This document shows positions 12,101 through 26,235 of a stretch of 64,000 bases of DNA, piece by piece. Position numbers and translations under genes: made by a program. The notes beneath the pieces are model-generated. The model was not told the origin of the DNA, did not search any database, and saw only the letters and a list, made by a program, of their open reading frames with translations. The DNA is taken from positions 3,959,366 through 4,023,365 of the forward strand of contig OZ007510.1 in NCBI GenBank assembly GCA_963931865.1. Reading direction: 5' to 3'. Within the stretch, counting starts at the first letter, position 1, and every line of letters starts with the position of its first letter. Origin of the DNA: Axinella damicornis (lineage: Eukaryota > Porifera > Demospongiae > Axinellida > Axinellidae).

Positions 12101-13739
12101 ATGCTCAAGAGTGTGAATGAAATTCGACAAGGTGACCTAGCTATATGCACTTCTCTTCTTGGAGGCTTTATGGAGCAACAGGAAATTAATATACCTCTTG
12201 TGAAGTCCCAAAGTGATCGCTCAAAAGCACTTAGTCTTTCCGGAAGAGCAAGCGTAGGGGTGTGGGCACTGTCCAGCCTTGATTACTCTGCAATCCAGCC
12301 AATTCTTGCTCGATGCCATGGCAACCAACTACTGGTGAAGATTGAGAACCATGTGAAGGCCATATTCAGTGCGAAAGCAATGGCATCAGAAGGTGACGAC
12401 AACCAGTATGCAGCAAAGCTCCAGTTCATAGTGCAAGGGATACGGAAAACAGTGACCTGCAACACCCAGTACATCAGCTATTCCCTTGAACGTCAACTCA
12501 GTGAGCTGTGTGAAGACCGAAGGATAGATGCACATTTCCCTCTGGACAAATTGGTAGGACAGTGGGGAGTGCTCTTCAAGGAGAATATCCTATCTCTTGT
12601 GGCCATCTCCCATCGCCCACTCATTGCTCGCTGGTTGAAGTGGGCACTGATGGTTCACAACCTTCGTGAGGAGCTGGCCAAGTACACAGCAGTCGGGGTG
12701 GTTGGGCTGGTTAATTCTGGGAAATCCAGGCTGGTCAACACACTCTTTGGGATTAAAGTAAGTGCCTCATGTGGCCAACTTAGGTCACCTTGTATGCTGA
12801 TAACTCCCTCCACCTCTTTCTCACAGATCCCCACTGGGACCACAGAGGTGAAGCGCACAACTGTGCCCCTCATGTACAACCTGGACGAGAGAGTTGATGG
12901 TCTTGATGTGGTGGACTTCCCAGGAGTGGACGACAGAGACGAGACTATCTCAGACCTTGCAGACCTCCTCCTCACCCTGTCACAGATTGTCATCTTCGTG
13001 GTAGACTACAGGTATGTTGCTGTTATCAATAGCACTGTTACTGTATACCAGTATAGTGGAACGCCTCTAATATGGACACCCTTGAACCTGAACAGTTTGA
13101 TTAGCAAGGTGTCCTCATTTCAGTATTACATGAAGGATTGATCAACATTAACAAGGTGTCCTTAGATCAGGGGTGTCCTTGAAGAGTTGTTACATTGTAA
13201 TGTTGTTTATCCGGAGCATATTAGGCTCCTGGCTTTATTACTGTTGTTGTACGGTATAGGAAAGTCCACACGGAATCGGCCAAGAAGTGGCTGGAGAGGC
13301 TGCAGGTGGAGAATGTTCCTGTTCTGGTGTGCCTCACGTTTGCTGACAAGTTGTATGCTGAGCTCATGACAGAAGATGGCCAGCACCCCCTGAAGGAGAG
13401 TGTGAGATATGAGCTTGCAGTAGAACAAACTGTAAGTGTCTCCAAATTGCAACATGCTCTTCCTTGGGATTTTTAATGTTTCTCCTGCTTTCCTTTATGT
13501 AGGCAATCCAAGAGAAGCTAGGCTCCTCCCCCTCCCGTATGATCAAGTTCTTCTCATTCAGCCAGGACCGTGACTCAGTGCTCAACTGTGAGGATGGGAA
13601 GCGCAGGATGAGGGAGGTGGGCATCGGGACCCCCCTGGAGGTAGGGGAGTGGCTGGTGGGCGTGTTCCGGAAGCACTTTGGCCAGGATGACCTAGCTGAC
13701 AGACTGCACAGTGTCATACACAAAACTTTGGAACTTTGA
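146..13739 (+). CDS. DLG-A: Death domain - class 3 lipase - GTPase protein, intact
   Basis: Exons are 146-161, 273-578, 647-1225, 3432-3515, 3589-3893, 3960-4028, 4103-4357, 4420-4800, 11255-12757, 12827-13011, 13260-13431 and 13503-13739, giving 1363 residues in phase. A Death-type domain covers about residues 8-95. A class 3 lipase core follows, with the elbow GFSFGG (Ser331), Asp396 in EGDLVPRL and His443 in FEHLGKL. Residues 540-1120 are a large unrecognised region. A C-terminal GTPase has a P-loop G1149-LVNSGKS, the Switch-II motif D1196-FPG and a deviant G4 motif, TFAD (1254-1257). Exon 4 ends in a GC donor (3516). The start is the ATG of a 16-nt first exon, conserved in all three copies. 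Intron 8 (about 6.4 kb) holds a retrotransposon. I know no family with this architecture. The role, possibly Death-fold signalling coupled to lipid hydrolysis, is inference. The other reading is a catalytically dead, lipase-like scaffold of the EDS1 kind. Confidence 0.85.
1918..2411. mobile_element. hAT-like MITE in DLG-A intron 3
   Basis: The terminal inverted repeats are about 85 bp, begin GGTGGTTACTAAAAT and are rich in GGAAC steps (1918-2002 against 2330-2411). They are flanked by GCCGTCGG (1910-1917) and GCTGTCGG (2412-2419), an 8-bp target duplication with one mismatch. An 8-bp duplication with no transposase fits a non-autonomous hAT element. The small ORFs inside come from the repeat itself. 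Confidence 0.7.
2555..3051. repeat. Dispersed inverted-repeat element with CACTCCTGGTAG ends
   Basis: The element begins CACTCCTGGTAG at 2555 and ends with the reverse complement CTACCAGGAGTG at 3040-3051. Inside are two diverged tandem halves of about 170 bp, starting near 2657 and 2832, each with GATTCT(A/G)AC and CGCCATTGCTCGCG. Related pieces occur at 53370-53510 (a deleted copy with both ends) and 19055-19100 (one end). No coding capacity. Confidence 0.5.
5091..5695. mobile_element. MITE with ACCGTATAGCGGG inverted repeats (DLG-A intron 8)
   Basis: Terminal inverted repeats of about 50 bp start ACCGTATAGCGGGAAAATTT and end with the mirrored GCTATACGGT at 5686-5695. TA-rich sequence lies on both sides (...TATAT before, ATACA after), consistent with a TA target duplication, but the AT-rich flanks make the exact duplication ambiguous. 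The inner arms repeat (AAT)TTGGCG. It encodes no transposase. Confidence 0.6.
5747..5924 (-). repeat. 3' LTR of the gypsy element
   Basis: 178 bp, TG...CA ends, a direct copy of 10695-10872. It lies downstream of the pol stop in element orientation. Confidence 0.92.
5925..5939 (-). other. Polypurine tract of the gypsy element
   Basis: On the minus strand this reads GTGGAGGGGGAGTTA and directly abuts the 3' LTR, the usual plus-strand priming site. Confidence 0.75.
5957..8737 (-). CDS. Retrotransposon pol: reverse transcriptase, RNase H, integrase
   Basis: A 926-residue open frame from its first Met; the open stretch extends upstream to the stop at about 8762-8764. It shows RT with the active-site box YLDD, an RNase H start at DTDAS, an integrase HHCC zinc finger, and DDE-type core residues (Asp in AVDILGPL, HSDQG, and Glu in LVERYNRT). 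A GPY/F-like module follows, then an acidic and proline-rich tail. This is the standard Ty3/gypsy order. It is in the same frame as the protease ORF and separated from it by one TGA. Confidence 0.9.
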   Translation of the reverse strand: MLGRGVIQPSDSPWASPVVLVPKKDGSLRFCVDYRRVNSVTRRDAYPLPRVDDTLDTLAGSKLFSTLDMLSGYWQVEVDPKDREKTAFCTPEGLFEFRVMPFGLCNAPATFQRLMDAVLAGLQWSSCLVYLDDLVIPGKTFLEHLAHLRNVFQRLREAGLKLKPSKCNLCLKKVEFLGHVVSAEGVRTDPGKTEKVATWPVPMSKRDVQQFLGLANYYRRFVKDFATVAKPLHHLTEKTAKFEWTEKAQNAFEELRRRLVTAPVLAFPDYSKPFTLDTDASDTGIGAVLSQSREDGSECVVAYASRVLTRHERQYCVTRKELLAVVTFVQHFRSYLLGREFQLRTDHGSLTWLANFKEPEGQLARWLERLQEFHFCIVHRPGKRHGNADSLSRRPCSQCGRDSHEETSTATIPVPAHSPIAVLVERSPQDHRKLQLEDGPISLLLQAVEKGEKPDAGDVRQEGPEAQRLLQLWERLLADGGLLKRKYEDSGGNRSWQQLVVPHTLREEIMRELHSGALEGHLGVEKTVSKIKERFYWPGMHQEVDQWIRTCPSCATRKSAPQRNRGPLQTIKAGYPLQVVAVDILGPLMESVAGNSYILVAGDYFTKWMEAYAIPNQEAVTVARKLVDQMFCRFSPPEQLHSDQGKQFESAVLHEVCNILGMKKTRTSPYHPQCDRLVERYNRTLLDMLATTTQTHPFDWEDQLPKVCMAYNTSVHASTGYTPFFLMFGRQARMPIDLMYGMGNEKEKEVPTTQYAAATRKALEEAYRHVREKLAASHVRRKAYYDKRVHGRPFTVGDLVWLHSVVVPQGKSKKLHHPWTGPFQVLTKLSDSDYRVKKLTGNKRVLVVHFNRLKLCTPGTRFDVEVPDSVDGEDPPLSQDATPYYFGADMEPLECDDVDEPDGPTEPRYPRRDRAQPEWYGSYIEH
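8765..9796 (-). CDS. Retrotransposon protease and N-terminal pol region
   Basis: A 343-residue ORF starting at an ATGA overlap with the gag stop. A retropepsin motif IDTGAATSVLS lies near residues 43-53, followed by a linker leading into RT. The frame ends at TGA (about 8765), a few codons before the conserved start of RT. The TGA replaces what was probably an Arg CGA codon. Read-through is possible but unproven. Confidence 0.85.
   Translation of the reverse strand: MSQALEGEHQAHVSTIIPTLSVTSGKDCVLEGLVNGVPTSILIDTGAATSVLSKDLWDKAKGSGSELRDAAGRKLVSVQGKPLQLYGSACVQLQLAAEKFPVEVMVAETPTIDMIIGRDFLRNQECTIEMGKASDVLHVKSCGLKLPISKGQPSSVFPTLSVILQESVKVPPFSEMEVMGSVPAAATSKTWVVQGKPQGRNAVMVARALVLPEACSIPLRLLNPRDEEVTIPRGTAVAELENVVAEVEGVPPGDVGVAVVSDDEEAGEPTEAHRKRLWELVEQSEQCLSQGEKEQLFALLLEYHDIFATGPHDLGQTGRIQHTINTGTAQPIRQQVRRVPQFR
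9793..10626 (-). CDS. Retrotransposon gag
   Basis: 277 residues. The N-terminal half looks like a gag capsid with a WDEWIDHF segment near residues 15-22. A basic region follows, then one CCHC zinc knuckle (CWNCGGEGHLARNC) near residues 243-256. The stop overlaps the next ORF start as ATGA, suggesting coupled translation of the protease frame. Confidence 0.88.
   Translation of the reverse strand: MAAKPPVIPELYTGEQSWDEWIDHFDSVAQVCGWNAANKLKWLCVRLTGRAGTAFRRLPEATRADFDLAIAAMKSRFEPDSKKELYRTQLVTRKKKPGEGWAAFGDDLRLLADRAYPDLPEEARERFALNQYLSQLDNPQVAFSVKQTKPNTVDDAVRSTLEMESFLKPSVSAEVSPVSMGSESTEAVATVNSRAHDNAMKLIMERMDRIETELKSARQLPASEGNRAPSRGRWRGRSSRSNPGNCWNCGGEGHLARNCPTPKKPRQQQGNGEPPVP
10675..10692 (-). other. 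Primer-binding site, tRNA-Ser type
   Basis: On the minus strand it reads TGGCGTAGTCGGCAGGAT, two bases inside the 5' LTR. The complement is a tRNA 3' end with acceptor strand CGACTAC, discriminator G and CCA. This fits eukaryotic tRNA-Ser genes, which begin GTAGTCG. Confidence 0.7.
10695..10872 (-). repeat. 5' LTR of the gypsy element
   Basis: 178 bp, 176 identical to 5747-5924. It contains several GTAGCAGTG/TGTAACAGTC-like short repeats when read on the minus strand. Confidence 0.92.
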
Positions 13740-13882
13740 TGCATCTCACCGCATGCACTGCTCACACCATAGTTTTGTACCACCTTGTGGGTGGGGCTCG
13801 TATCTAATTTTGAACTTTACGGATAATTAAGTCGTCAAAACTGTAAGCTGTGTCACTGAATTTGTCGCGGTACAAGTTCACG

Positions 13883-17325
<3,443 letters not shown>

Positions 17326-17496
17326 TAATGACCGAACCCTACACAATGAATAATAATGTGTGACGTTTTGTTGGTATATGAAATATTTGTGGTGACATCA
17401 CTGTTCAAGCATGCAATGAATATAGGGTGGATAGAACATTACTAACAGGCACACTCTATTTGGCAGTTAGCTGTACATTGTGTGTGTGTTTTGGCT

Positions 17497-20400
17497 ATGG
17501 CTGAAGCCCAAGGTGAGCATGTTGGATGTGCTACATGCAGTAGTGATAGTAATGAGGTGGGATGAATCCAATTTTATGTTTTGCAGCTCCTAGTTTGGGT
17601 CTTGATGACCTCCGTGATGTGTTGGAGGGTATTCTAGCCTCTAGCACCAAGTGGTATATGATTGGCATCTGGCTAAAAGTCCCCTTGGACAAACTTGATG
17701 GCATCAAACAGCAGTCTGGTGATGCTGGGGGTCACCTTTGTGAAATGTTGAAAGAGTGGTTGAAAGGAGCTTCAGGGTCCAGACCAACCTGGGCAGCCCT
17801 GGTGGAGGCGCTCAGAAGTCAAATGGTGGGAGAGCCTGTGCTGGCAGATCAGCTGGAGGCTAAACATTGCCAGCCAGAGAGAAAGTCTCAAGGTAAGTGT
17901 CTCTGAACTGTCCCTTATATGATATAACCTCATACCCCGTCCTCTAACACACGTACTCATGATCAGGAGATTGAAAGAGGCTGGGTACAAGGCTATATAT
18001 CTACTGTTTATATGTAGACTTCTGCAGGGCCGTAGGAGTAGGTGCGGCAGGTGCGGCGGCCGCCGGACCAATAATATGCTCAGTCTGGCTAGCAAGTTGT
18101 TGAATCTTGCAGTTTCATCCCAAGATTGCACCAGAAACGATCTCAGAAGGTCTAAAATTCAAAATTTTCCTGGGGGAGATCCCCCTATGTCACGTGCTTC
18201 GCGCGCTTGCTACGCTTCTCGGTTGGCGCGCTGCACACGCCATGCCATTGCGCCCCCACGATTTCATCGCTCAAATATGCAAAGTGCTCTTCGCCTCACC
18301 AAACTAACATTGCTTCCTACGGGCCTGTTCTGGAATACACATGGCTGATTAGTGTCACCATTCCTAAATCGATTATATGCCATGTCTCTTCAACATAACC
18401 CCATGTTCTATCACATTTATGCAGGGAGTTGTTGCACTGCATTAGAGAGCTCACTTCTAAATAAATTGAAGAGAAACGTTGAAGACCTAAGCAGCATCAA
18501 GTGTAGCAGCGAACAGGAGGAAGAATCCAAAGTCGATATGATCAAAGCTGTGGTGAGGGAGTATGTCACAGAATCCCAACAGTCGGGCAGCACGAAGGAG
18601 CACATAGAAGGTCACCTTCAGCGCAGAAGTGACTTTCTCCTTTCAGAGCCCATTTGCAAGTGGTCTCTGCAGCTGGTTGCTGAAACATTTAAGAAGACAG
18701 CAGTGGACGAGTTGAGCTGTGAGCCCCTCTCACCCAGCGAACCCAGTGGGCCGCTCTTCTGCAAGGATACTGTGTATCATGCGAGCATCTGTAGCCGTGC
18801 TGTCAATGAGAGTGATGCTGGTGACTACCTGAAGTTCTTCAAAACCAAGGTCCCTGGCCACTCCTTCCAAGCTGTCTCAATATCCCGGTCCAAGCAAGAT
18901 CGCTACCTCATTGCCCAGCAGGGTGAATCAACGTACTACTTTGCTTTTCAGAGTGAGCCAGATCTCTCAAAGTGGCCACAGCTGTTCAAATCCTTCAGTG
19001 AAGGTAAGCAATCCCACATAGGTGATTGCAGTACTTTTACTTTGCTTCGTAACGAGGGGCAACCGCACTCCTGGTAGCCGCGATGCAACCGGTTGCAACT
19101 CGCTGGGTGGTCATAGTCTTCGTGGCAATGAAACTTTGAAAGACACTTTCCTATATTCACATGAATATCGGCATTACCAGTACATCTATCTGATTATCTT
19201 CAACTCATTAATAATTCATAGATGATCATTGTTATGGTCCCACTGCACTTGTATAGGGATCAAGGTACAGAGTGGGAGATTTCCAGTCCGCCTCATTGTG
19301 GAGCTTCTGACCAAAAAAAGGTGTCGCATTGTCCTCACAGGTTAGTGGATATGAAACTGCTTGTTCTCTTGTACAACTACGTAATAATGTACCACCTGCA
19401 CCATTTGTCCCGACAGGATTCTCCTGTGGAGGTCTTCTGGCCTGTGCTATAGCTTCCCGTGTGTGGGACTCGGACTACATCCGGTCCAGTCTTCTCAAGG
19501 AGAACCTGGTCTGCATCACGTTTGCCCAGCCACACATCCCTGTCCCTTGGCCATCAGCAGTGGCCAAAGAGCGACCAGACCTGGTCTCCACAATACACAC
19601 AATCTATTGGGAGGGAGATCTGGTCCCTCGGCTGTCCAGGTTTCTCAATGAGTGCTGCAGTTCCCTTGGAAGTGAAGAGAAGCACAGCCTTCAGCTGAGA
19701 ATTCAAAGCCAGCCGGGATTGGTACGAGATGTATTTCCTTCATCAGGGGTGTAGACAAGTTTGTAAGAGTGGGGGACTTGGATGGGAGGATGAAGCATGG
19801 GGGGGGGGGGGGGGGGGGGGGTGATCGTGTGCGAAGTGCACGCAATTTGTTTCAGTTATATGTAACCATGAACGTTAGCATTACGTAGACTTGCATGCAA
19901 ACATGTCACTGTTGCGTTGGCTGGTGAAGCCTACATCTGTTGGCCAGCTCAATTCCCAAGCCAGTGGTATTTCAATGCAACCAGAAAGCCAGACCCAGAC
20001 TACATCATCAACCAGTTCGAAAGGTGCCGATGCCCGGCAGCCTGCTTCGTCTTAACTGGTACATGATTCTGCATGTACATAACAACAAAACAGATGATCT
20101 TGAGTTGGATGGTATAGTGAATGAATTTGTATCACGCAACAGTAGTCGCCTGCTAATAGTATTCATTGTATAGAAAACTGGTGGTTTATTATTTGACAGA
20201 GGAATCTCCCCTTGTCTACACCCTTGCTGTATATAATATTTTCATGATATAGCTTCTTTCAATTCTGTACAGCCTTTCAAGGACCCAGTAACCTCTCTTC
20301 TGTTTGAACATCTTGGGAAGCTTCCTAGAGGTACTACAAAGGTACGAACTTGTTGCCCCTAGGAAGGGACACCCTCTTGCAAACGTTTAAGCATGCTTTT

Positions 20401-23400
20401 CATCATTATTCCAGGAAGGGCAGTCACCTGACGTTACCAAGGCAAAGGGCCTCTCAGAACTGAAGGCGACCCTAAAGGATATTGTTCAAAATCTGGCTGC
20501 TGCTGTTGGTTCCAGTCCATTTCTCCTGCACACCACCCCCTACCTTGTATTCCTTGACCGCTCTACTGGCCTCCAGTGGGGGAAGATGACACAGGAACAA
20601 GCCCTCCTCCAGTCCAACTCCCTCCAGACAGGAGAGATTGAAAACCTCACCACAGAATTACTGAAGAAGGTACAAATGAGTTGATTGTGCTGTAGTATTT
20701 CCACATGTACTTGAAAATAACCATATATGATACCTCTAGCATTCCATGGCAGAATATTGCCAGAAGATCTTCCGAAGCTACCTGGAGAAGTTCCCAGAGT
20801 ATACTCCTCCTCCTGCAAAGCAGTCACCTGTGGAGCTCACCATGCTCAAACCATCCATTACTTCAGTGGAACTCCACAGTCATGGCAACGAACTGGCTAT
20901 AGTTGCGGAGGGGAACAACCTGTGGTTCTGCTACAAGATCTCCATTGGTGGCCACACTATACAGACTCCAGCACACGATCTTTGTGGCACCTCCATCCAG
21001 TTCAACGTTCAGAGGGAGGAGAGCAAAATTGAAGTGGTAGAAGAGAAAGTTGGGGTTGTGGTGTACAGCCATTTCTCAAAGAAACCACTCAGTAGCATTG
21101 TCTCAGTTCTTCGGAAGGTGAGTGGATCTTGTGCTCAATCTACTGCTCAGGCCAATTAGGTGAGGCAGTGAGCTAGCCACGCCATGAGTTTCAGCACTTG
21201 GGGGAGTGTGCACTACTTCAGCAAACTCGTCCAACGTACGCTTTGCCATCTTCTTACAACAGCTTCTGGCACGTGGCTGACTTACTGCATGAGGCCATGC
21301 CTACTAATTATGCTCTCGTGCGTGAGGCATTCTCTGTGCATATGTATATTCCTAGTATAGAGTCTCTTTTATATAGTAAGTTGCACTCAAAAATGCAATC
21401 ACTTAAGGTTAATGGTACGTGCTGGTCTACGTGCGTTTAGCGATGGATACCGCAGATGAGTTGGAGGGGCCAGTGCAGTGCAGTCTGTGACTAATGAAAG
21501 AATGAGAAAATGGAATGCAAATGCTAGCTGAGATCGTGGCCTACGCGGAAAGAGCACTATTTGTTAATGTGGGGTATGAACTGTAGTGAACTATTGTTAG
21601 TAGTATGTGTTACGTACTTGTGGTTACTATATTTAGCCATTGTGCTGTATAACTATAGTGTATGCCACGTGCTGTACCAGTTGAGTTCTTGCTATCATAT
21701 TGTTCAAGTGATAAGACAATACCACAGTCCACATGGCTTTATTGTGCGCTGCCAATGCGGTCGCATATCAACACATGCACATAATCAAAGGTGTGTGTGA
21801 GCTCAGCAGAGATTTAGTTAAAAGCAGCTGCAACAGCACATAACAGAAGCTGCTTCAGCGTATGCAGAGTCCCAGGCATTTCTCCCTCCCAACAACTATA
21901 CACTGGCCTTCTACATGATGCCGTTATTCTCACCTGCACTAGGCATACTCTGTATTCCAGGTTACCTGAATGGTGTAGTACTCAATCAACAACCATTTGT
22001 ATGCTCTTATTGCAGGAATATCCTGTTACATCCAGACAGCAACAGCTTGCCAGGCTCACCCCATCCCAGCTGATCGAGCTGGCCTATCTCAGCGCACTAC
22101 TGGAACAACACCCATACGGTCCATTCCAACCAGTCTCGCACAAGGTGGAGGTCATCAGGAGGTTTCTGGAAGATGTGGTACAAGTTGTACCACTGGAGAG
22201 CATTGCATATGCCATTGCACATGGCAAACCAGATGAAATTGCCATTCAGTGTGCTGAGGCTCTGATGTCTGCGCAGCTAAATCCTCCATTCTCTCTGTTG
22301 ATGACAACTGGGTTGGCAGAAGCATATGGTCGAATTAAGTCTGGAGTTTCACCTGAAGTTATTATTGATATGCAAATCAAAGCTCGTGAGAAGTTTCCAG
22401 GCATGCTCCCATGGTATAGTGTCACCAAAGATTCCAAACAGCTGACAGTGACGATGTTGAATGAGGAGGGGGCGGCCACTTCAGCAACCAGTTTGGACTG
22501 GGAGAAGCTGAAGGAACAGTATGGTGAGGTTCCAGCACAGGATGTTGTACCACATGAAGTTACAGCATACATACACAAACTAGGAAGCGAGTTGCATGAT
22601 CAGGAAAGAGCAGCAAAGAAGCAGGGCAATCCAGTCAACATCATATGTGGACTGAGTGTAGAGCAGTTTTACCCCATCACTACAGACCCCACTCAACAAG
22701 TGTCCACATTGAAATCCCCACTCAATATTCTGCGAGCAGGAAAACAGAAGTTAGACTCACTAACTAGAAAAGTTCAAGAAATTGGTCCTGTGAAGAGGTA
22801 CTTAAGTTCAGACAGCCAACATCCAAAAGAGAAAGGTGTGCTGACTCGGTGCAATGCCCTCATGCTCAAAAATGTGAATGAAATCCGACAAGGTGACCTA
22901 GCTATATGCACTTCTCTTCTTGGAGGCTTTATGGAGCAGCAGGAAATCGATATACCTCTTGTGAAGTCCCGAAGTGATCGCTCAGAAGCACTTAGTCTTT
23001 CCGGAAGAGCCAGCATTGGGGTGTGGGCACTGTCCAGCCTTGATTACTCTGCAATCCAGCCAATTCTTGCTCGATGCCATGGCAACCAACTACTGGTGAA
23101 GATTGAGAACTATGTGAAGGCCATATTCAGTGCGAAAGCAATGGCGTCAGAAGCTGACGACAACCAGTACGCAGCAAAGCTCCAGTTCATAGTGCAAGGG
23201 ATGATGAAAACAGTGACCTGCAACACCCAGTACATCAGCTATTCCCTCGAACGTCAACTCAGTGAGCTGTGTGAAGACCGAAAGATTGATACACATTTCC
23301 CTCTGGACAAATTGGTAGGACAGTGGGGAGTGCTCTTCAAGGACAATATCCTATCTCTTGTGGCCATCTCCCATCGCCCACTCATTGCTCGCTGGTTGAA

Positions 23401-24460
23401 GTGGGCGCTGATGGTTCACAACCTTCGTGAGGAGCTGGCCAAGTACACAACAGTCGGGGTGGTTGGGCTGGTTAATTCCGGGAAATCCAGGCTGGTCAAC
23501 ACACTCTTTGGGATTAAAGTAAGTGCCTCATGGGGAAGATTCAGGTCACCTTGCATACTGTTACCTTCCTCCACTTCTTTCACAGATCCCCACTGGGACC
23601 ACAGAGGTGAAGCGCACAACTGTGCCTCTCATGTACAACCTGGATGAGAGAGTTGAGGAGGGTCTTGATGTGGTGGACTTCCCAGGGGTGGACGACAGAG
23701 ATGAGACTATCTCAGACCTTGCAGACCTCCTCCTCACTCTGTCACAGATTGTCATCTTCGTGGTAGACTACAGGTATGTTGCTGTTATCAATAGTACAAT
23801 GGATCCCCTCTAATATCGACACCCTCGAGCCCAAACAGTGTGCCCGATTAGCAAGGTGTCCTCTTTCAGCCAGAAAATTTTACATGAAGGATTGATCAAG
23901 TGTCCTGATTAACAAGGTGTCCCATTATCAGGAGTGTATTAGGCTCATAGAGTCCAGATATTATTACTGTTTGTAGGAAAGTCCACACGGAATCGGCCAA
24001 GAAGTGGCTGGAGAGGCTGCAGGTGGAGAATGTTCCTGTTCTGGTGTGCCTCACGTTTGCTGACAAGTTGTATGCTGAGCTCATGACAGAAGATGGGAAG
24101 CACCCCCTGAAGGAGAGTGTGAGATATGAGCTTGCAGTAGAACAAACTGTAAGTGTCTCTAAATTTCAACATGCTCTTCCTTGGGATTTCCTTAATGTGT
24201 TTCTCCTGCTTTCTTTTACGTAGGCAATCCAAGAGAAGCTAGGCTCCTCCCCCTCCCGTATGATCAAGTTCTTCTCATTCAGCCAGGACCGTGACTCAGT
24301 GCTCAACTGTGAGGATGGGAGGCGCATGATGAGGGAGGTGGGCATCGGGACCCCCCTGGAGGTAGGGGAGTGGCTGGTGGACGTGTTCCGGAAACGCTTT
24401 GGCCAGGAGGACCTAGCTGACAGGCTGCACAGTGTCATACACAAAACTTTGGAACTTTAA
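17497..24460 (+). CDS. DLG-B: Death domain - class 3 lipase - GTPase protein, intact
   Basis: Exons are 17497-17512, 17587-17892, 18425-19003, 19257-19340, 19417-19721, 20273-20341, 20415-20669, 20740-21117, 22016-23518, 23586-23773, 23977-24148 and 24224-24460. They again total 1363 residues, with exon 8 one codon shorter and exon 10 one codon longer than in DLG-A. The domain order is the same. The lipase elbow reads GFSCGG instead of GFSFGG. The exon 4 donor is ordinary GT, where copies A and C have GC. The P-loop, DFPG and TFAD motifs are unchanged. Intron 5 carries a 23-base G run, and intron 8 lacks the retrotransposon found in DLG-A, so that insertion postdates the duplication. The frame is fully open, so this is the second apparently functional copy. 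Confidence 0.85.
19799..19821. repeat. Poly-G tract (23 G) in DLG-B intron 5
   Basis: An uninterrupted G run. Others occur at 53594-53627 and at the right edge (63976-64000). They may be real or collapsed or expanded by sequencing. Confidence 0.9.
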
Positions 24461-24594
24461 ATCCCACCGCATGCACAGCTCACACCATAATTTTGTATCA
24501 CCTTGTGGGTGGGGCTCGTATCTAATTTTGAACTTTAAGTCGTCAAAACTGTAAGCTGTGCCACTGAATTCATGTGACGCGGTACATGTTCACG

Positions 24595-24648
24595 ATGCCG
24601 CGACACAAAAGAGGAAAGCTTCACCTCGGAAAGAGGCGCTCCTTGGAG
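24595..24648 (+). pseudogene. Isolated exon 1 of the DUF445-type gene
   Basis: 54 bp encoding the same 18-residue MPRHKRGKLHLGKRR start and a GTAAGT donor. The next DUF445 exon is absent from the B-C interval. A degenerate VIPAS39 exon follows about 190 bp later. Confidence 0.8.
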
Positions 24649-24833
24649 GTAAGTTGATTTGTTATACATTAATTGTATGACAATAAATCGATGAGACGCT
24701 GCGGGCAGTGGTCCCGGCGGAGTGATCCTGATGACCTTACAAGCCTACATGTATATGGGCCAGTTGCTTTATTACTGGTGAGCCTGTGGACATGTTAGCA
24801 TGTAATGTAACGTGATCTCGGTATCTTATTACA

Positions 24834-26067
24834 GGATTCAGATCTTGAGTCAGAGCAGAGCAGCGGCATTGATGCTCAAGCCCCTCACCACCACACTGCT
24901 CTACTCCTGCCATTACCATAGAAGCGACCCCGAGGTAGAGCCTGCAACAGAATCCTTAATGATTAAATTTCTGGCCTCCATTAGAATAACATGCTTGTTT
25001 CCAGTATCTTTGCACACTGCAGCAGTACTTTTGAATCGCCCAGTCTGTCCAGGTCATTCAACATCTCTGAGAAGCAGTTCTTTCAGGTGGTGCTGTTGCC
25101 CTCTGTCTTCAACAGAACTGGAGTGCCTTGGACACACTTGTTACAACTAAGGTATCGTACGTACCTCAGTGCATGTGAAGATTCTGGCCTTGGCGGTTTA
25201 TTCCTGTACGTCACCTGGTTGTGTGAGTGTACCGATGTGCCCCTCTCTGCAGGGTGTGTTCGGACTATAGCTAGGTAAGAAGAGTCGTCCCATTGGGTTT
25301 GAGTGTGTGGTGAGGACTCTGTCCAGCAAGAGGCACAATTGAACAGTCTATACCTTCTCTGCGAGTGATTATTATTATGCCTTCTCTTTGGCCACGACAG
25401 ATATTGACCAAATGTCTCCAGGAGGTCGAGGACTTGGAAGTGAGATTGCAGCTAGCTACCGAAGTCCAGGTCTTTGATGTTGGGATTGAGGTAGGCCTCT
25501 TTCTTGTGGATTGCTCCTTCCTATATAGTAGGAGCTCCTCAGATGAGGTGTCTCATACCCTCCTTCCCATCTTCTCCCCTGAGTTGTAATCACCATGATA
25601 CCGTGTGCAGGTATTGCGGCAGCTGAAGGATCATGAGAGACTGGACTGTTACATCAACCAGATCCCTCCATCCAGGCATGGGGAGTTCCGAGGGAAGATA
25701 CAGTCTCTGCTCAACAACACTGTGAGTACTGGATTGCTGTCTGATTACCGTACTGCAAGCGAAGGAAAGCTGGGCGGGGCCTGGGACGAGGCTAGTCACC
25801 ACCCACTTTGGTTCCAATTACAAGAAATGTATACTGACAATCAGCAGTAATCAATTTAATCTCATGAATTTTGACCCACTAATAACTGCCTGACTGCAAA
25901 CTGAACACCCTATTGAAAGCGACGAAAAGCTGGGCAAGGGCCTGGGAACAAGCCTAGGTGGCTAGTATTATAGCTACTTGATTGAAGTGACGTAGTCTGA
26001 TGATATCTGAGTGACATTGTGTTGCTGTTGTTTTGTTGTTCCTCTGCAGCAAATCAAGTGGAAATGA
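24834..26067 (+). pseudogene. VIPAS39: Degenerate VIPAS39 3' fragment
   Basis: This is the second copy of the VIPAS39 3' exons, decayed. The first exon (24834-24933) is out of phase by one base relative to 15808-15918. The next exon (around 25034-25151) has lost part of its start. The exon after 25254 reads GVFGL then a TAG stop and has lost its donor by deletion. Only the exons at 25401-25490, 25614-25724 and the last one at 26050-26067 (QIKWK, stop) look intact. It is non-functional as a VIPAS39 unit but keeps the DLG upstream spacer. Confidence 0.8.
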
Positions 26068-26235
26068 TAATGACCAAACCCTACACAATGAATAATGATG
26101 TGTGATGTTTGTTAGTGTATGAAATATTTGTGGTGACATCAGTGTTCAAGCATGCAATGAATATAGGGTGGATGGAACAATAGTAACAGGCACACCCTAT
26201 TTTGCAGTTAGCTGTACAGTGTGTGTGTTTTGGCC

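Noticed and set aside
24834..26067. Second functional VIPAS39 gene
   Set aside because: A shifted frame, an internal TAG and lost exon parts make it a relic.
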